Made by a program: the position numbers and the translations under genes. The notes beneath the pieces are model-generated. The model worked only from the letters and a program-made list of their open reading frames with translations. It was not told the DNA's origin and made no database searches. 64,000 nt of DNA from Pseudomonas sp. LB-090624 (lineage in GTDB: Bacteria; Pseudomonadota; Gammaproteobacteria; Pseudomonadales; Pseudomonadaceae), in the NCBI RefSeq assembly GCF_003205205.1, contig NZ_QJRL01000011.1, positions 93,907-157,906 on the forward strand, given 5' to 3'. Shown here piece after piece: positions 56,601 to 63,523 of this stretch; position 1 is the stretch's first letter; each line of letters begins with the position of its first letter.

Positions 56601-58677
56601 TGTGGATGCCAACGCGCCGGTCGTCGCCAGCGACAACCTGGCGACGGCCACGGTCAACCTGGTGCCGGTCAGCGCCACCAAGACCTACACGGACAGCTTC
56701 ACGACCCTGCTGTCGGGCTTCAGCAAGACCTACACCTGGACAGTGGCAGCAGGCACCACGGTTGACCCGACCCTGACGCTGACCACCAACAGTGTGCTGG
56801 CGCTGCTCAACAACTCGACATTCACGCTGCAGGTGAAAGACGCGACTGGCGCCTGGGTCACCATCGCCACCGGCAACACCCAGGGGCTGCTCGACCTGAT
56901 CGTGCTGCCACTTGGGCTGCAGGTCGATATCGGCACCCTGCAAGCCGGTGACTACCGTCTGACAGTGGGCAGTGGCGGCATTGGCCTGATCACCCAGGTA
57001 ACCACCGCGCTGGACATCACGTCCACCAGCCTGACCCAGTTCACCGGCACCGGCACTGCCACCTCTGGCAACGTCATCACCGATGTGGGCACTGATGGCA
57101 CCGTGGATGCACGCGGCCCGGACAGCGGCGCGGTGCTGCAAGTACTGAAAAACGGCAGCTACGTTGCCGCTGGCACTGCCACCACGGTGCAGGGCCTGTA
57201 CGGCACACTGGTGATCCAGGGCGACGGCAGCTACACCTATACGCCGAACGGCAGCCCAGGCAGTGTCGGCAAGGTAGACGTGTTCAGCTATCAACTGGTG
57301 CACCCGAACGGCCTGTCTGATGCGGCCAACCTGTATGTGCGCATCGACAGCCCACAAGCCACGGAGATCTGGAGCGATAGCAACTACGGGGCCCCGGCCA
57401 CGGTGGTCGACGCCGTAAACGATGTCGGCTTCAGTCAACTCACCCTGGCCAACCGCGTGGACACCAGCAGTACCACGCTGGGCTCGCTGACCTTGCCCTT
57501 GATCGGTACACGGCAAGCCACCTACACCACCACGGTGGCCGCCGACACCACGGCCAACCTGCAAGTGGTGGTCAACTCCACCAACCTGCTGAGCCTGCTC
57601 AACGGCACTACCATCGAACTGCTCAAGCTCAACCCGGCCACCGGCCAGTATGTACTGGTGCAGTCGGTGAACGGTGGTTCGTTGATCAGCCTGCTGGGTG
57701 GCGGCGCGGGTTATACCTTCCAGAACCAAGGGGCTGGCACCTACCACGTGCGCGTCACTGCCGGCGGGATAGGCCTGGCCAGCTCGATCACCACCAGCGT
57801 CAACGCCACCACCACGCACCTGACCGAATTCGTGGTCAGTGGCGCAACGGCGGCCACCGGCAACCTGCTGACCGATGACAACGTAGGTTCGGCACTGACC
57901 GTGCTGAGCGTCCTGACTGCCGCCAACACCTACACCATCCCGGGCTACAACGGCGTGACAGTGGCAGGCACCTACGGTTCGCTGCTGGTGCATGCCGACG
58001 GCAGCTACACCTATACGCTCAACGCCGGGCTCACCTCGGCGGCGGTGGGCCAGCATGACACCTTTACCTACGAGCTGACCCACCCCAACGGCACCACCGA
58101 CACGGCAACGCTGACCATCAACCTGGACAACGCCGCCGGCCTCGTCACCACCACCTCGCTGCTGGCAGACACCAGTGACGAGTCGGTGGCGCTGGCCAGC
58201 GTGGCCGCTGCCAGCGATGTCATCGCCGGTACCGACGGCAACGACCACCTCGATGGCAGCCAGGGTGGCCACATCACCCTGGAGGGTGGTGCAGGCGACG
58301 ACACGCTGGTGGTGGTCGACCAGAACTTCGCCAGTGTCGACGGGGGTACCGGTACCGACACCCTGCTGTGGGGCGGCGGCGATGCCAGCATCGACCTGGG
58401 CAACCTGGCCGGCCGTGTGCATGACATCGAAATCATCGACCTCAACGACACCAGTTCGGTGGCGCTGACCCTCAATCTGGCGGACGTGGTGGCAATCACC
58501 GAAACCGGTACCGACACACTGATCATCAAGGGGGACGACAAAGACTCGGTGCACATGACGGACAGCTGGACCCTGGTCGGGAACCAAACTGCCGACGGGA
58601 TCGACTATAACCAATACACGGCCCAGGAGGATCCAAGCCACCACCTGTGGGTACAGAACGGTATCCACGTTGTCTGA
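44635..58677 (+). CDS. lapF: Giant biofilm adhesin of the LapF type
   Basis: 4680 residues. Residues 1-119 form a BapA/LapF-like N-terminal domain, followed by a hydrophobic segment (from M120) and a glycine run. Residues 158-3989 are 45 tandem Ig-like (Big) repeats of about 85 residues, each with G-E-A-G/G-E-P-G, V-R-D-A-x-G-N and D-A-A-G-N-x-S motifs. The C-terminal region holds two similar units of about 250 residues, then Ca2+-binding G-T-D-G-N-D and G-G-A-G-D-D-T nonapeptides (from residue 4528) and a probable type I secretion signal. I see no cysteine. LapF supports cell-cell contact in mature biofilms; the KT2440 protein is larger (reported about 6300 residues), so this allele is shorter or differently repeated. 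Secreted by the genes immediately downstream. Confidence 0.93.
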   Translation: MDNIVVADKQSEVATQSAWGNINLKGPGVVQMPVAPDQIATVTQRGQDLIVTLKSGEKVTIGNFFAVDQAGVGSDIVFVGEDGTLWHAQYDAAAFTGFTFEDVASLDELVAGIGTAGSAMPTWAIAGLSLLGVGGAAAAADGGGGGGGGGSSGGSDPDTTAPATPIDLLVSPDGLRLTGRGEAGTTVNIRDAAGNLIGTGTVGADGSFDITLNPPQVNSENLEVTLTDGAGNVSAPGTVTAPDVTAPAAPTDLAVSADGSVLTGRAEPGSTVRIVGADGTELGTAVVGQDGRFSIDLAPPQVAGEVLQATASDAAGNTSAASSVTAPDIDGGDTTPPDAPTNLVVGLAGSQLSGRGEAGTTVQVRDAAGNLIASGTVGADGTFAVTLAPAVKDGSTLQVTLTDAAGNVSAPGSVASTDLLPPAQPTELALADGVTFSGRGEPGATVQVRDAAGNLVGTGIVGADGLFSLTLSPAQANGEALDVRLVDAAGNTSAPLQFDAPDITPPTAVSNIVVGGDGLALSGRGEAGATVEVRDANGTLIGSGVVTANGTFLIDLSPAVQPGEQLSLVQTDPSGNASEALQFEVPVTTAPASPSDLVFAEDGSSISGTAPAGSRVEVHDANGTLIGSVVAGADGSFTVILNPAQANGELLDVVAIDGSGASSLPAQITAPDITPPVAPSELVINADGSVVTGRAEPGSTVRVLAADGTTVLGSVVVGATGSFSITLDPPQVNGETLQVTATDTAGNASTAGSVTAPDIDGGDTTPPDAATNLVIGLAGAQLSGRGEAGASVQVRDAQGNVLANGTVNPDGSFQITLVPAVKDGSTLQVVLTDAAGNASTPASVVTPDLQAPTQPTGLGLADGVTLTGSGEPGATVQVRDAAGNLIGSGLVNENGSFSVTLSPAQANGEVLDIRLVDAAGNISSPLQFDAPDITPPAAVSNIVVGADGLVLAGRGEAGATVEVRDANGTLIGTGTVTANGTFLLDLDPAALPGERLSVVQTDPSGNASEALTYDVPLVATPTSPSGLVVAEDGTSISGSAPAGSRVEVHDANGTLVGSIVVGAEGTFTVVLNPAQANGELLDVVAIDSNGASSLPVQVTAPDITPPVAPSDLVIAGDGTVVSGRAEAGSTVRVLAADGTTVLGSVVVGASGAFEITLSPPQVAGEQLQVTATDVAGNASQAGTVTAPIIDNGGDTTPPEPATNLVISNDGRTVSGRGEAGATVEVRDDQGQVLVSGTVQADGSFNVTLPTPVVDGSSLQVTLTDAAGNVSTPSPLTTPDNVAPLQPTGLALADGVTLTGTAEAGARVDVRDASGNLIGSAIAAPDGSFSLTLNPAQANGETVSVRVTDAAGNSSVPLSYATPDITPPAIVSNVITGAGSQVISGRGEAGATVEVRDADGTVIGTGTVAANGTFLVSLDSPVTAGETVVLVQTDAAGNPSPGLTVIVPATALPDSPSGLVVSADGSAISGTAPAGSLVEVLDDQGTVIGSIQVGNDGTFTIPLTPAQANGELLDVVAIDADGNSSLPTQVSAPDITPPNEATELQLSNDGSVLTGRGEPGTTVQVVDAQGNVLGNAQIGADGVISVILNPAQTDGQELDVVLRDAAGNSSTATITAPDLDGPLQPSGLAIDTAGIHLTGQGQSGSTVTVRDAEGNVLGTATVGGDGRFDVTLNAPQRNGESLTVEATDNLGNSAGPVDFTAPDFTPPQVVTSPTIDDTGTTVTGIGEPGATVTVRGPDGSVLGSVVVGAGGAFEITLDTPQTNGQALTVEQRDPTGNLSAAVDLAAPDTEPPGIPGGLTLSGDGTTLTGTGEPGAQVTVTGAAGAVVGTATVQPDGSFSVAIDPPQVNGQTLSVTQADNAGNPSPADTVTAPDLEAPLPAQGLGLNAEGTLLSGQGEAGSTVEVRNAAGDLLGTIEVNDDGTFDVPIAPAQTNGETLSVVLIDGGGNASPSASFTADDSTAPTAPAGLTITQGGNAIQGTGEAGSTVEVRNAAGDLLGSVVVPVGGNFTVPLAPAQLDGQVLDVTLTDAAGNLSDATPITAPDITPPALPTDVAVSADGTAVTGTAPGASAVTVTDGAGNVVTVPVNPDGSFSVPLDTPQTNGETVTVVVTDAAGNDSAPVTTTAPDTTDPQPATDVAVSPDGGTVGGTAEPGSTVVVRDADGNPIGSGTTGPDGTFVVPVDPPLAAGDTGTVEVTDPAGNTSTEVPVAGPTGNEVATPAGLAISADGFLLTGTGTIGSLITVTSGGTTLGTATVGSDGTFRVFFQNAQLNAQTLHVSARATADGQPSVPATVVASDTTAPDAPTANLSTNGSTLTGQGEVGATVRVTDAQGTLLGTGTVGSNGLYSITLAANTANGQNLIVTQADAAGNQSLATSVQTPDLLAPLAASNLSLNNAATVLSGQGEAGATVTVRDASGAILATGTVNQSGQFQITLPSAQTTGSPLQVTLSDAAGNVSGPASLATPDRTPPAAITNAVLSQDGRQLSGSGEVGATVQVRNAAGAVLGTATVGADGRFTVTFDTPQATGQAIGVTQVDAAGNTSPAINVTTPDLAPPAPLTNVVLNNNGLTLTGLGEAGASVTVRGPDGTIIGTGLVAANGSFTLTLTSAQLNAQQLSVTQTDAGNNTSTAVAVTAPDFTPPAAPSALVLAGTGLQLSGNAEAGSTVTVRDASGNVLGTTVASSNGTFQVTLGSAQTNGQTLQVTATDAAGNVSPATPYTTTDTTPPAAVSNLAVSADGATLMGNGEAGATVTVRAPDGTALGTATVAADGRFSVTLSPAAITGESLSVVQADASQNVSPAQNVTAPGALAPATPDNLVLAADGLSVTGTATAGSTVNVYGPNGVLLGSSPVANDGTFTVNLGSAQANGEVLQVSATGSDGGVSLPAMLQAPDTTAPQPLTNLVLSNDGLVLSGRGEPGATVTVIGEGGIDLGTAVVDANGNFSANLGSAQINGEQLSAAQADAAGNESNSVSLTAPDRVAPDAAQNLAFAGGGSLLNGSGEAGASVRVLAADGSVLGTAVVRADGTFQVNLNSPQANGQQVQVLLTDAAGNQSAASAITAPDTTPPAAPSELAVSGEGVTLTGRGEAGALVTVTDSSGAQIGSATVDASGHFTITLNPALGNAELLSFTQTDAAGNVSAVATLLSPDFTPPAPLTEVVINADGSVVSGLGEAGATVIVSDAAGTVLGTGTVLADGSFRVELTPAQINNQVLSVLQADPPGNVSEPVDVQAPDLTPPAAATELRLNAAGDVLAGTGEAGTTVRVYVGTSEIGSATVAPDGTFTVNLDAAQLDGQLLQVTLTDGSSNVSPISTVTAVDITPPATVIASINDSGTQLIGTAEAGTRVTVINNSGDLLGQVTVDPDGSFVVDLSSPQINGQQLTLIAQDATGNPSSPLLVTAPDLTPPVQPSNLLLNAAGTSMTGTAEAGSTITVRGPDNSIVGQVEVGANGQFTVPISPAQNNGQLLSVVSTDDAGNASVPAPYQTNDTSAPEPVTNLAINNTFNVLTGKGEANATVTVSLNQTVIGTGVVDAAGNFQITLSPAAGSLATLAVTQSDGFNTSAVTTYVTPLVAPPVPPTNVILDSDGLTLSGNAPSGVGIRVYDAAGNLIGTGGATLNGTFSLTLDSAQLNGQHLTVTAVALVGGESQPTFVQAADITPPANPVVTALSTNGLVLSGTGEAGATVTVRDAGGNVLGSGLVNAGGVYSINLNAAQLNGQVLAVSQADAAGNNSGSTSYTATDLQPPAAPANLVINGTGTVLTGTGEAGATVTVQGPSGQVGSAVVQANGTFSITLTTPQNDGQLLVVRQSDAAGNLSASTSLTAPDTTAPAAPLATINANGTSVSGSGQVGSTVTVRNSAGTVLGTATVGSNGLFVVSLAAAQIDNQALSVTLTDSAGNVSTGTALTAPDLTPPAAAGNLVFSADGGTLTGTGEVGATVTVRSANGNVLQTATVQQNGTFTVTLSPPQDNGQILSVTLADPRGNVSGNVNVTAPDVDANAPVVASDNLATATVNLVPVSATKTYTDSFTTLLSGFSKTYTWTVAAGTTVDPTLTLTTNSVLALLNNSTFTLQVKDATGAWVTIATGNTQGLLDLIVLPLGLQVDIGTLQAGDYRLTVGSGGIGLITQVTTALDITSTSLTQFTGTGTATSGNVITDVGTDGTVDARGPDSGAVLQVLKNGSYVAAGTATTVQGLYGTLVIQGDGSYTYTPNGSPGSVGKVDVFSYQLVHPNGLSDAANLYVRIDSPQATEIWSDSNYGAPATVVDAVNDVGFSQLTLANRVDTSSTTLGSLTLPLIGTRQATYTTTVAADTTANLQVVVNSTNLLSLLNGTTIELLKLNPATGQYVLVQSVNGGSLISLLGGGAGYTFQNQGAGTYHVRVTAGGIGLASSITTSVNATTTHLTEFVVSGATAATGNLLTDDNVGSALTVLSVLTAANTYTIPGYNGVTVAGTYGSLLVHADGSYTYTLNAGLTSAAVGQHDTFTYELTHPNGTTDTATLTINLDNAAGLVTTTSLLADTSDESVALASVAAASDVIAGTDGNDHLDGSQGGHITLEGGAGDDTLVVVDQNFASVDGGTGTDTLLWGGGDASIDLGNLAGRVHDIEIIDLNDTSSVALTLNLADVVAITETGTDTLIIKGDDKDSVHMTDSWTLVGNQTADGIDYNQYTAQEDPSHHLWVQNGIHVV
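45106..56601 (+). repeat. Array of 45 Ig-like coding repeats
   Basis: 11,496 bases with no frame interruption, average repeat 85 codons. Typical units start with T-P-P-A-A-P or T-T-A-P and end with V-T-A-P-D. Repeat number was counted by hand and may be off by one at the edges. Confidence 0.85.
45364..49233 (+). repeat. Three tandem copies of a five-domain superunit
   Basis: Repeats 2-6, 7-11 and 12-16 form the same series of five distinguishable domain types. Landmark starts at 45631, 46921 and 48214 are 1290 and 1293 bases apart; the section equals exactly 3 x 430 codons. The later repeats do not keep this order. Confidence 0.85.
56620..58140 (+). repeat. Duplicated C-terminal adhesin unit
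   Basis: Residues about 3996-4242 and 4243-4502 share a layout: a T-x-x-T-x-x-T-x-L-x-V run with L-L-N-N/L-L-N-G, a G-G-I-G-L segment, then G-x-Y-G-x-L with D-G-S-Y-T-Y-T and H-P-N-G at the end, a VCBS/Bap-type pattern. The copies have diverged. Confidence 0.7.
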
Positions 58678-58690
58678 GGCCGCCGCAAAC

Positions 58691-58712
58691 CCGCCGGGCC
58701 CACGCCCGGCGG
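58691..58712 (+). terminator. Hairpin between lapF and the secretion genes
   Basis: CCGCCGGGC and GCCCGGCGG form a nine-base-pair stem with loop CCAC, 13 bases beyond the lapF stop. No T-run follows, so it more likely attenuates or stabilises the transcript than ends it. Confidence 0.45.
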
Positions 58713-58740
58713 CATGGACGACCAGCAGTAAGGGAACTAT

Positions 58741-60177
58741 GTGAAGCGAAGCAGTCCGCTGTCACCGCTGTTGCTGGGAGCCTTCGGGCTCGTGGCGCTG
58801 AATTTCCACCCGGGTGCCCAGGCAGCCGATGATATAGACCCTCAACTGCGCCAGATCGGGCCATCGCTGTTACGCGATGCGCCCGAGGCGGTGCCTGCCC
58901 GGCCGCCGAGCGGCATGGCCCCGGTGGCCAGTGGCGAACGCCTCGGGTTGACAGACGCGGTGCTGCAAGCCGCGCAATGGCACCCTAGCATCGCCGAAGC
59001 CATCGGCAACCTGTACAAGCAGGGCGAAGGCATCAACGTCGCCCGCGCGGGTTACTACCCGCAGATTTCCGGCGGTATCCGCACCGGTTACGACACCGGT
59101 TATGGCGGCGACCGCAACAGCCAGGCCCTTAACCTGTCGCTCAAGCAGATGCTCTACGACTTCGGCAAGGTCGACAGCGCCGTCAGCGCGGCTCAGGCTG
59201 CCGCTGCCCGCGCCCAGGCCAATATCCTGCTGGTCGTCGATGACCTGGCCCGTGACACCGCCTACGCCTGGATCGAAACCCGCCGCTACGAACAATTGAT
59301 GACCATTGCCCGCGACCAGATCCGCGGGGTCGGTGACATTGCCGGCATGGCGCGCCAGCGGAGCGACATGGGCGCCAGTACCCGTTCCGATGTGGTGCAG
59401 GCTGAGTCTCGCGTGGAAAGCGCCCGCGCCACGCTGGAGGAGTACCAGTCGCAATACGAGCGCTGGCGCTCGACCCTGGCTGCGCTGATGGGGCGCGTCA
59501 CCCCGCCGGCCCTGGCCGAGGGCACGCCCAACGAACTGAACCAGGCCTGCAAACGCCCCGCACAGGGCGGTGACCGCCTGCCGGCGGTGCTGATGGCCCT
59601 GGCCCAACGCGCCCAAGGCCAGGCGGAACTGGCCCAGGCCAAGGCCGAGGCCTACCCCACCTTGTCGTTGCAACCGCAGGTCAACCACTACCTGGACGAC
59701 GACTACAACCGCGACAACGCCAGGCTGGACCGTACCCAGGCAGGCATCTACCTGAATGTCGAAGTGCCCATCTACCAGGGCGGTGCCATCAGCGCCCGAA
59801 GCCGCGCCGCTGGCCATGCCCTGACCGCGGCCGACTCTGCCGAGGACGCCGCCCGCCTGCAGGCTCGCCGCGGCCTGGCCGAGGCCGTGGCACAAACCTC
59901 TGGGCTGGGTCGACGACTGAGCTCGCTGGAAGCGCGCCAGGTCAGCATTCAGGAAGCACGCATGCTTTATGGCCGCCAATACCTGGACCTGGGCACCCGG
60001 CCACTGCTCGACCTGCTCAACGCCGAGCAGGAGATCTATCAGTCTCGCTTCGAACTTGCCGGCACCCGCTCCGATCTGCTGCGCCTGGATGTCGACTGCC
60101 TGTACAACACCGGCGCCCTGCGCACGGCCTTTGGCCTCGAGGGGCGCAACCTGCAAGGTGTGGAGATCCAGCCATGA
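58741..60177 (+). CDS. TolC-family outer membrane porin for the adhesin
   Basis: 478 residues from GTG 58741, with AAGGGA about five bases upstream. A signal peptide ending near G-A-Q-A-A-D is followed by the two coiled-coil/beta repeats of TolC proteins (A-R-A-G-Y-Y-P-Q-I, D-V-V-Q-A-E-S-R-V-E-S-A-R, and in the second half a Y-P-T-L-S-L-Q-P repeat). It makes the outer-membrane channel of a type I system. It overlaps the next gene by four bases. Position implies it serves the adhesin. Confidence 0.9.
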   Translation: MKRSSPLSPLLLGAFGLVALNFHPGAQAADDIDPQLRQIGPSLLRDAPEAVPARPPSGMAPVASGERLGLTDAVLQAAQWHPSIAEAIGNLYKQGEGINVARAGYYPQISGGIRTGYDTGYGGDRNSQALNLSLKQMLYDFGKVDSAVSAAQAAAARAQANILLVVDDLARDTAYAWIETRRYEQLMTIARDQIRGVGDIAGMARQRSDMGASTRSDVVQAESRVESARATLEEYQSQYERWRSTLAALMGRVTPPALAEGTPNELNQACKRPAQGGDRLPAVLMALAQRAQGQAELAQAKAEAYPTLSLQPQVNHYLDDDYNRDNARLDRTQAGIYLNVEVPIYQGGAISARSRAAGHALTAADSAEDAARLQARRGLAEAVAQTSGLGRRLSSLEARQVSIQEARMLYGRQYLDLGTRPLLDLLNAEQEIYQSRFELAGTRSDLLRLDVDCLYNTGALRTAFGLEGRNLQGVEIQP

Positions 60178-62342
60178 GCGATTCGATCAATGTGACCCTG
60201 CCCAACCAGGCTCCTGCTGCCGCCCCAGACCAAGCCCACCGGCCAGATCTCGGGCCATGGCTGGAAGTGATGCTGCAGGTCGCGCACCACTACCGCCTGG
60301 ATGTATCGCCCCAGCGCATTCGCCTGGCCGCTGTCGAGGATGCCCGACCGCTCGACGAAATTCTCCGGCACATGGCCCGCCAGGCCGGGCTGGCCCTGCG
60401 CTTCGTGCGCTTCGATGCCAAGGGCCTGCGGCAGTGGCGCACCCCGCTGGTGCTGGAGCTGGACGATGGCCAGTTGGCTGTGGTCGAGTCAGTCACCGAG
60501 GAAGACGACCTGGCAGTGGTGTTTGCCGGTGACCAGGGCCTGACCTCGCGCCTGCCCCGCGACACCCTCAAGGGCCGCATCAACCGCGTTGCCCTGCTGC
60601 GCCCGGCACGGCCACTGCGCGACGTGCGTACCGACGACTACACCGCACCTTACGACCGCCACTGGTTCGCCCGTATCGTGCTGCGCGACTTGCGCCCGTA
60701 CGGCCAGGTGATGGTGGCCTCACTGGTGGCCAACGTGCTGGCGCTGGCCGGGGTGCTGTTCTCGATGCAGGTGTACGACCGGGTGATCCCGGCGGAATCG
60801 CTGCCGACCCTGTACGTGCTGTTTGGCGGTGTCGTGCTGGCGCTGGTGTTCGACTTCAGCATGCGCCTGCTGCGGTTGAAAGTGAGCGACCTGCTTGGCA
60901 AGCGCGCCGACCTGCGGGTAAGTGACCTGGTCTACGGCCATGCCCTGCGTCTGCGCAACTCGGTACGGCCGAAGTCCACCGGCTCGTTCATCTCGCAACT
61001 GCGTGAGCTGGAGTCGATCCGCGATCTGATCACGTCCAGCACCGCCACGGCGCTGGCCGACCTGCCGTTCTTCCTGCTGTTCCTGTTCGTGTTCTGGCTG
61101 ATTGGCGGTGTGCTGGTGTTCATCCCGCTGGTCGCGCTGCTGGCCATGGTCTTGCCAGGCTTGCTGGCGCAACGGCGCCTGGCGCGGCTGGCCAATGCCT
61201 CGATGCGCGAATCGGCGCTGCGCAACGCCATGCTGGTGGAAAGCATCCAAGGCCTGGACGAGATCAAGGCACTGCAGGCCGAAGCACGCTTCGAGCGCCA
61301 GTGGAACCAGTACAACGCCGCCTGTGCCCATACCAACCTGCGCCTGCGCACCCTCACCAACGGCCTGGTGACGTGGACCCAGAACGTTCAGGGGGCGGTG
61401 TTCGCCGTGGTCATCGTGGTTGGCGCCCCCATGGTAATCGCCGGCGACCTCACCACCGGTAGCCTGGTGGCGGCGTCGATGCTTTCATCGCGAATGATGG
61501 CGCCGCTGGCCCAGCTGACCCATGTCCTGACCCGCTGGCAACAGGCCAAGGTAGCGCTGCAAGGCCTGGACAAGCTGATGCAGTCGCCGGTCGACCACCC
61601 TGAAGGCGAAGCCCGCGTGCACCTGCCGGCCATCCGCGGCGAGTACCGGCTGCGCCAGGCCAACTTCCGCTACAGCGAAGAGTCCCCGCCGGTGCTGAAC
61701 ATCGGCCAGCTGGATATTCAGCCTGGCGAGCGCATTGCCGTGCTCGGGCGCAACGGCGCCGGCAAATCCACCCTGCTGCAAGCGCTGGGCGGGGCCATGG
61801 ACCTGGTCCAGGGTGAAGTCAGCCTGGACGGCATCGCCATGGCCCACCTCGATCCTGCCGACCTGCGTCGCGACGTCGGCCTGCTGCCGCAATACGCGCG
61901 GCTGTTCCACGGCACCCTGCGGGAAAACCTCACCCTCGGCGCCGGCCAGGCCAGCGACCAGGAACTGGTGGCCGCCCTGGCCGCCACTGGCGCGCTGGAC
62001 TTCGTCCGCCGCCTGCCCAAGGGGATGGACCACCTTATCCTTGAAGGCGGCCTGGGCCTTTCCGGCGGTCAGCGCCAGGCGCTGGTGCTGTCCCGCCTGC
62101 TGGTGCGCCAGCCGCAGGTCCTGCTGCTGGACGAACCGACCGCATCGCTGGACGACATGACCGAGCGCAAGCTGCTGGATAACCTCGAGCGCTTCTGCCA
62201 GGGCCGCACCCTGGTGATTGCCACTCACCGCCTGAGCGTGCTGCAACGGGTCGACCGCATTCTGGTCCTCGATGGCGGGCGCATCGTCATCGATGACACG
62301 CGCGATGCCGCACTGGCCAAACTGCAAGGAGCGCAGGCATGA
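60174..62342 (+). CDS. Type I secretion ABC transporter (ATPase/permease)
   Basis: 722 residues. Residues about 1-140 form a C39-like domain that appears to lack the catalytic Cys/His and so is probably a substrate-binding 'CLD' domain, as in other RTX exporters. Membrane helices follow, then the ATPase domain with Walker A G-R-N-G-A-G-K-S-T (about residue 521), L-S-G-G-Q-R-Q (about 629) and L-L-L-D-E-P-T-A-S-L-D. ATG-TGA overlaps couple it to both neighbours. Confidence 0.94.
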   Translation: MSDSINVTLPNQAPAAAPDQAHRPDLGPWLEVMLQVAHHYRLDVSPQRIRLAAVEDARPLDEILRHMARQAGLALRFVRFDAKGLRQWRTPLVLELDDGQLAVVESVTEEDDLAVVFAGDQGLTSRLPRDTLKGRINRVALLRPARPLRDVRTDDYTAPYDRHWFARIVLRDLRPYGQVMVASLVANVLALAGVLFSMQVYDRVIPAESLPTLYVLFGGVVLALVFDFSMRLLRLKVSDLLGKRADLRVSDLVYGHALRLRNSVRPKSTGSFISQLRELESIRDLITSSTATALADLPFFLLFLFVFWLIGGVLVFIPLVALLAMVLPGLLAQRRLARLANASMRESALRNAMLVESIQGLDEIKALQAEARFERQWNQYNAACAHTNLRLRTLTNGLVTWTQNVQGAVFAVVIVVGAPMVIAGDLTTGSLVAASMLSSRMMAPLAQLTHVLTRWQQAKVALQGLDKLMQSPVDHPEGEARVHLPAIRGEYRLRQANFRYSEESPPVLNIGQLDIQPGERIAVLGRNGAGKSTLLQALGGAMDLVQGEVSLDGIAMAHLDPADLRRDVGLLPQYARLFHGTLRENLTLGAGQASDQELVAALAATGALDFVRRLPKGMDHLILEGGLGLSGGQRQALVLSRLLVRQPQVLLLDEPTASLDDMTERKLLDNLERFCQGRTLVIATHRLSVLQRVDRILVLDGGRIVIDDTRDAALAKLQGAQA

Positions 62343-63523
62343 GCAACCATGAACTCCCGGCCTCCTACCTGGACGGCCAGGACGACCAGGCAGTATTCCG
62401 CGCCGGTCGTATCATCACCCTGTGCGCGCTGATGCTGGCGGCGTTCGTGGCCTGGGCAGCCTGGTTCGAGGTCACGGAGGTCTCCACCGGCACTGGCAAG
62501 GTCATCCCAAGCTCACGGGAGCAGGTGATCCAGTCGTTCGAGGGCGGCATCGTCGCGCAGATGAGCGTGGCCGAGGGCGACCTGGTCGAGCGCGGCCAGA
62601 TCCTGGCCCAGCTCGACCCGACCAAGACTGCTTCCAGCGTGGGTGAAAGCGAGGCCAAGTACCGCGCGGCCAAGGCCAGCCAGGCGCGCCTGCAGGCCGA
62701 GGTAACCGGCAAGCCACTGACCTTCCCAGCCAGCCTGCGCGACTCGCCCGAGCTGATCGACGCCGAAACCGCTCTGTACCAGACCCGCCGCCGCGGCCTG
62801 GAACAGACCCTGGCAGGGATCGAGGACTCGCTGCAACTGGTGCGCAGCGAGCTGAAGATCACCGAGAACCTGGCCAAGATGGGCGCCTCGAGCCGGGTCG
62901 AGGTGATCCGCCTGAACCGCCAGCGTTCGGAGCTGGAGCTCAAGGCCAACGAGGCGCGCTCCGACTACCTGGTGCGAGCCCGGGAAGAACTGGCCAAGGC
63001 CAGCGCCGAGGCCGACAGCTTGTCGGAGGTGGTCCGCGGGCGCAGCGACTCGCTTACCCGCCTGACCTTGCGCTCGCCGGTACGCGGCATCGTCAAGGAC
63101 ATCGAGGTCAATACCCTGGGCGGCGTGGTGCAACCCGGGGGCCAGGTGATGAAGATCGTACCGATGGACGAGCGCCTGCTGATCGAAACCCGTATCGCCC
63201 CACGCGACATTGCCTTCATCCACCCGGACCAGGCGGCCAAGGTCAAGATCAGCGCCTATGACTACTCGGTCTATGGCGGGCTGGATGGCAAGGTGGTGGG
63301 GATCTCGCCGGATACCTTGCAGGATGAGGTGAAACCAGAGATCTATTATTACCGGGTGTTCATCCGCACCGAACAGGACAGCTTGCAGAACAAGGCCGGC
63401 AAGCACTTCGCGATCGTGCCAGGGATGATTGCCACGGTGGATATCCGTACTGGCGAGAAGACCATCCTCGATTACCTGATCAAACCGCTGAACCGAGCCA
63501 GGGAGGCACTGCGCGAACGGTAG
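62339..63523 (+). CDS. HlyD-family membrane fusion protein
   Basis: 394 residues, starting in an ATGA overlap with the ABC gene. A single N-terminal membrane helix (L-C-A-L-M-L-A-A-F-V-A-W-A-A-W-F) is followed by a barrel-sandwich lipoyl half (E-G-G-I-V-A-Q-M-S-V-A-E-G-D), a long coiled coil and the matching half (R-S-P-V-R-G-I-V-K-D-I-E-V). It links the inner ABC transporter to the TolC-type porin. Last gene of the adhesin cluster. Confidence 0.95.
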   Translation: MSNHELPASYLDGQDDQAVFRAGRIITLCALMLAAFVAWAAWFEVTEVSTGTGKVIPSSREQVIQSFEGGIVAQMSVAEGDLVERGQILAQLDPTKTASSVGESEAKYRAAKASQARLQAEVTGKPLTFPASLRDSPELIDAETALYQTRRRGLEQTLAGIEDSLQLVRSELKITENLAKMGASSRVEVIRLNRQRSELELKANEARSDYLVRAREELAKASAEADSLSEVVRGRSDSLTRLTLRSPVRGIVKDIEVNTLGGVVQPGGQVMKIVPMDERLLIETRIAPRDIAFIHPDQAAKVKISAYDYSVYGGLDGKVVGISPDTLQDEVKPEIYYYRVFIRTEQDSLQNKAGKHFAIVPGMIATVDIRTGEKTILDYLIKPLNRAREALRER

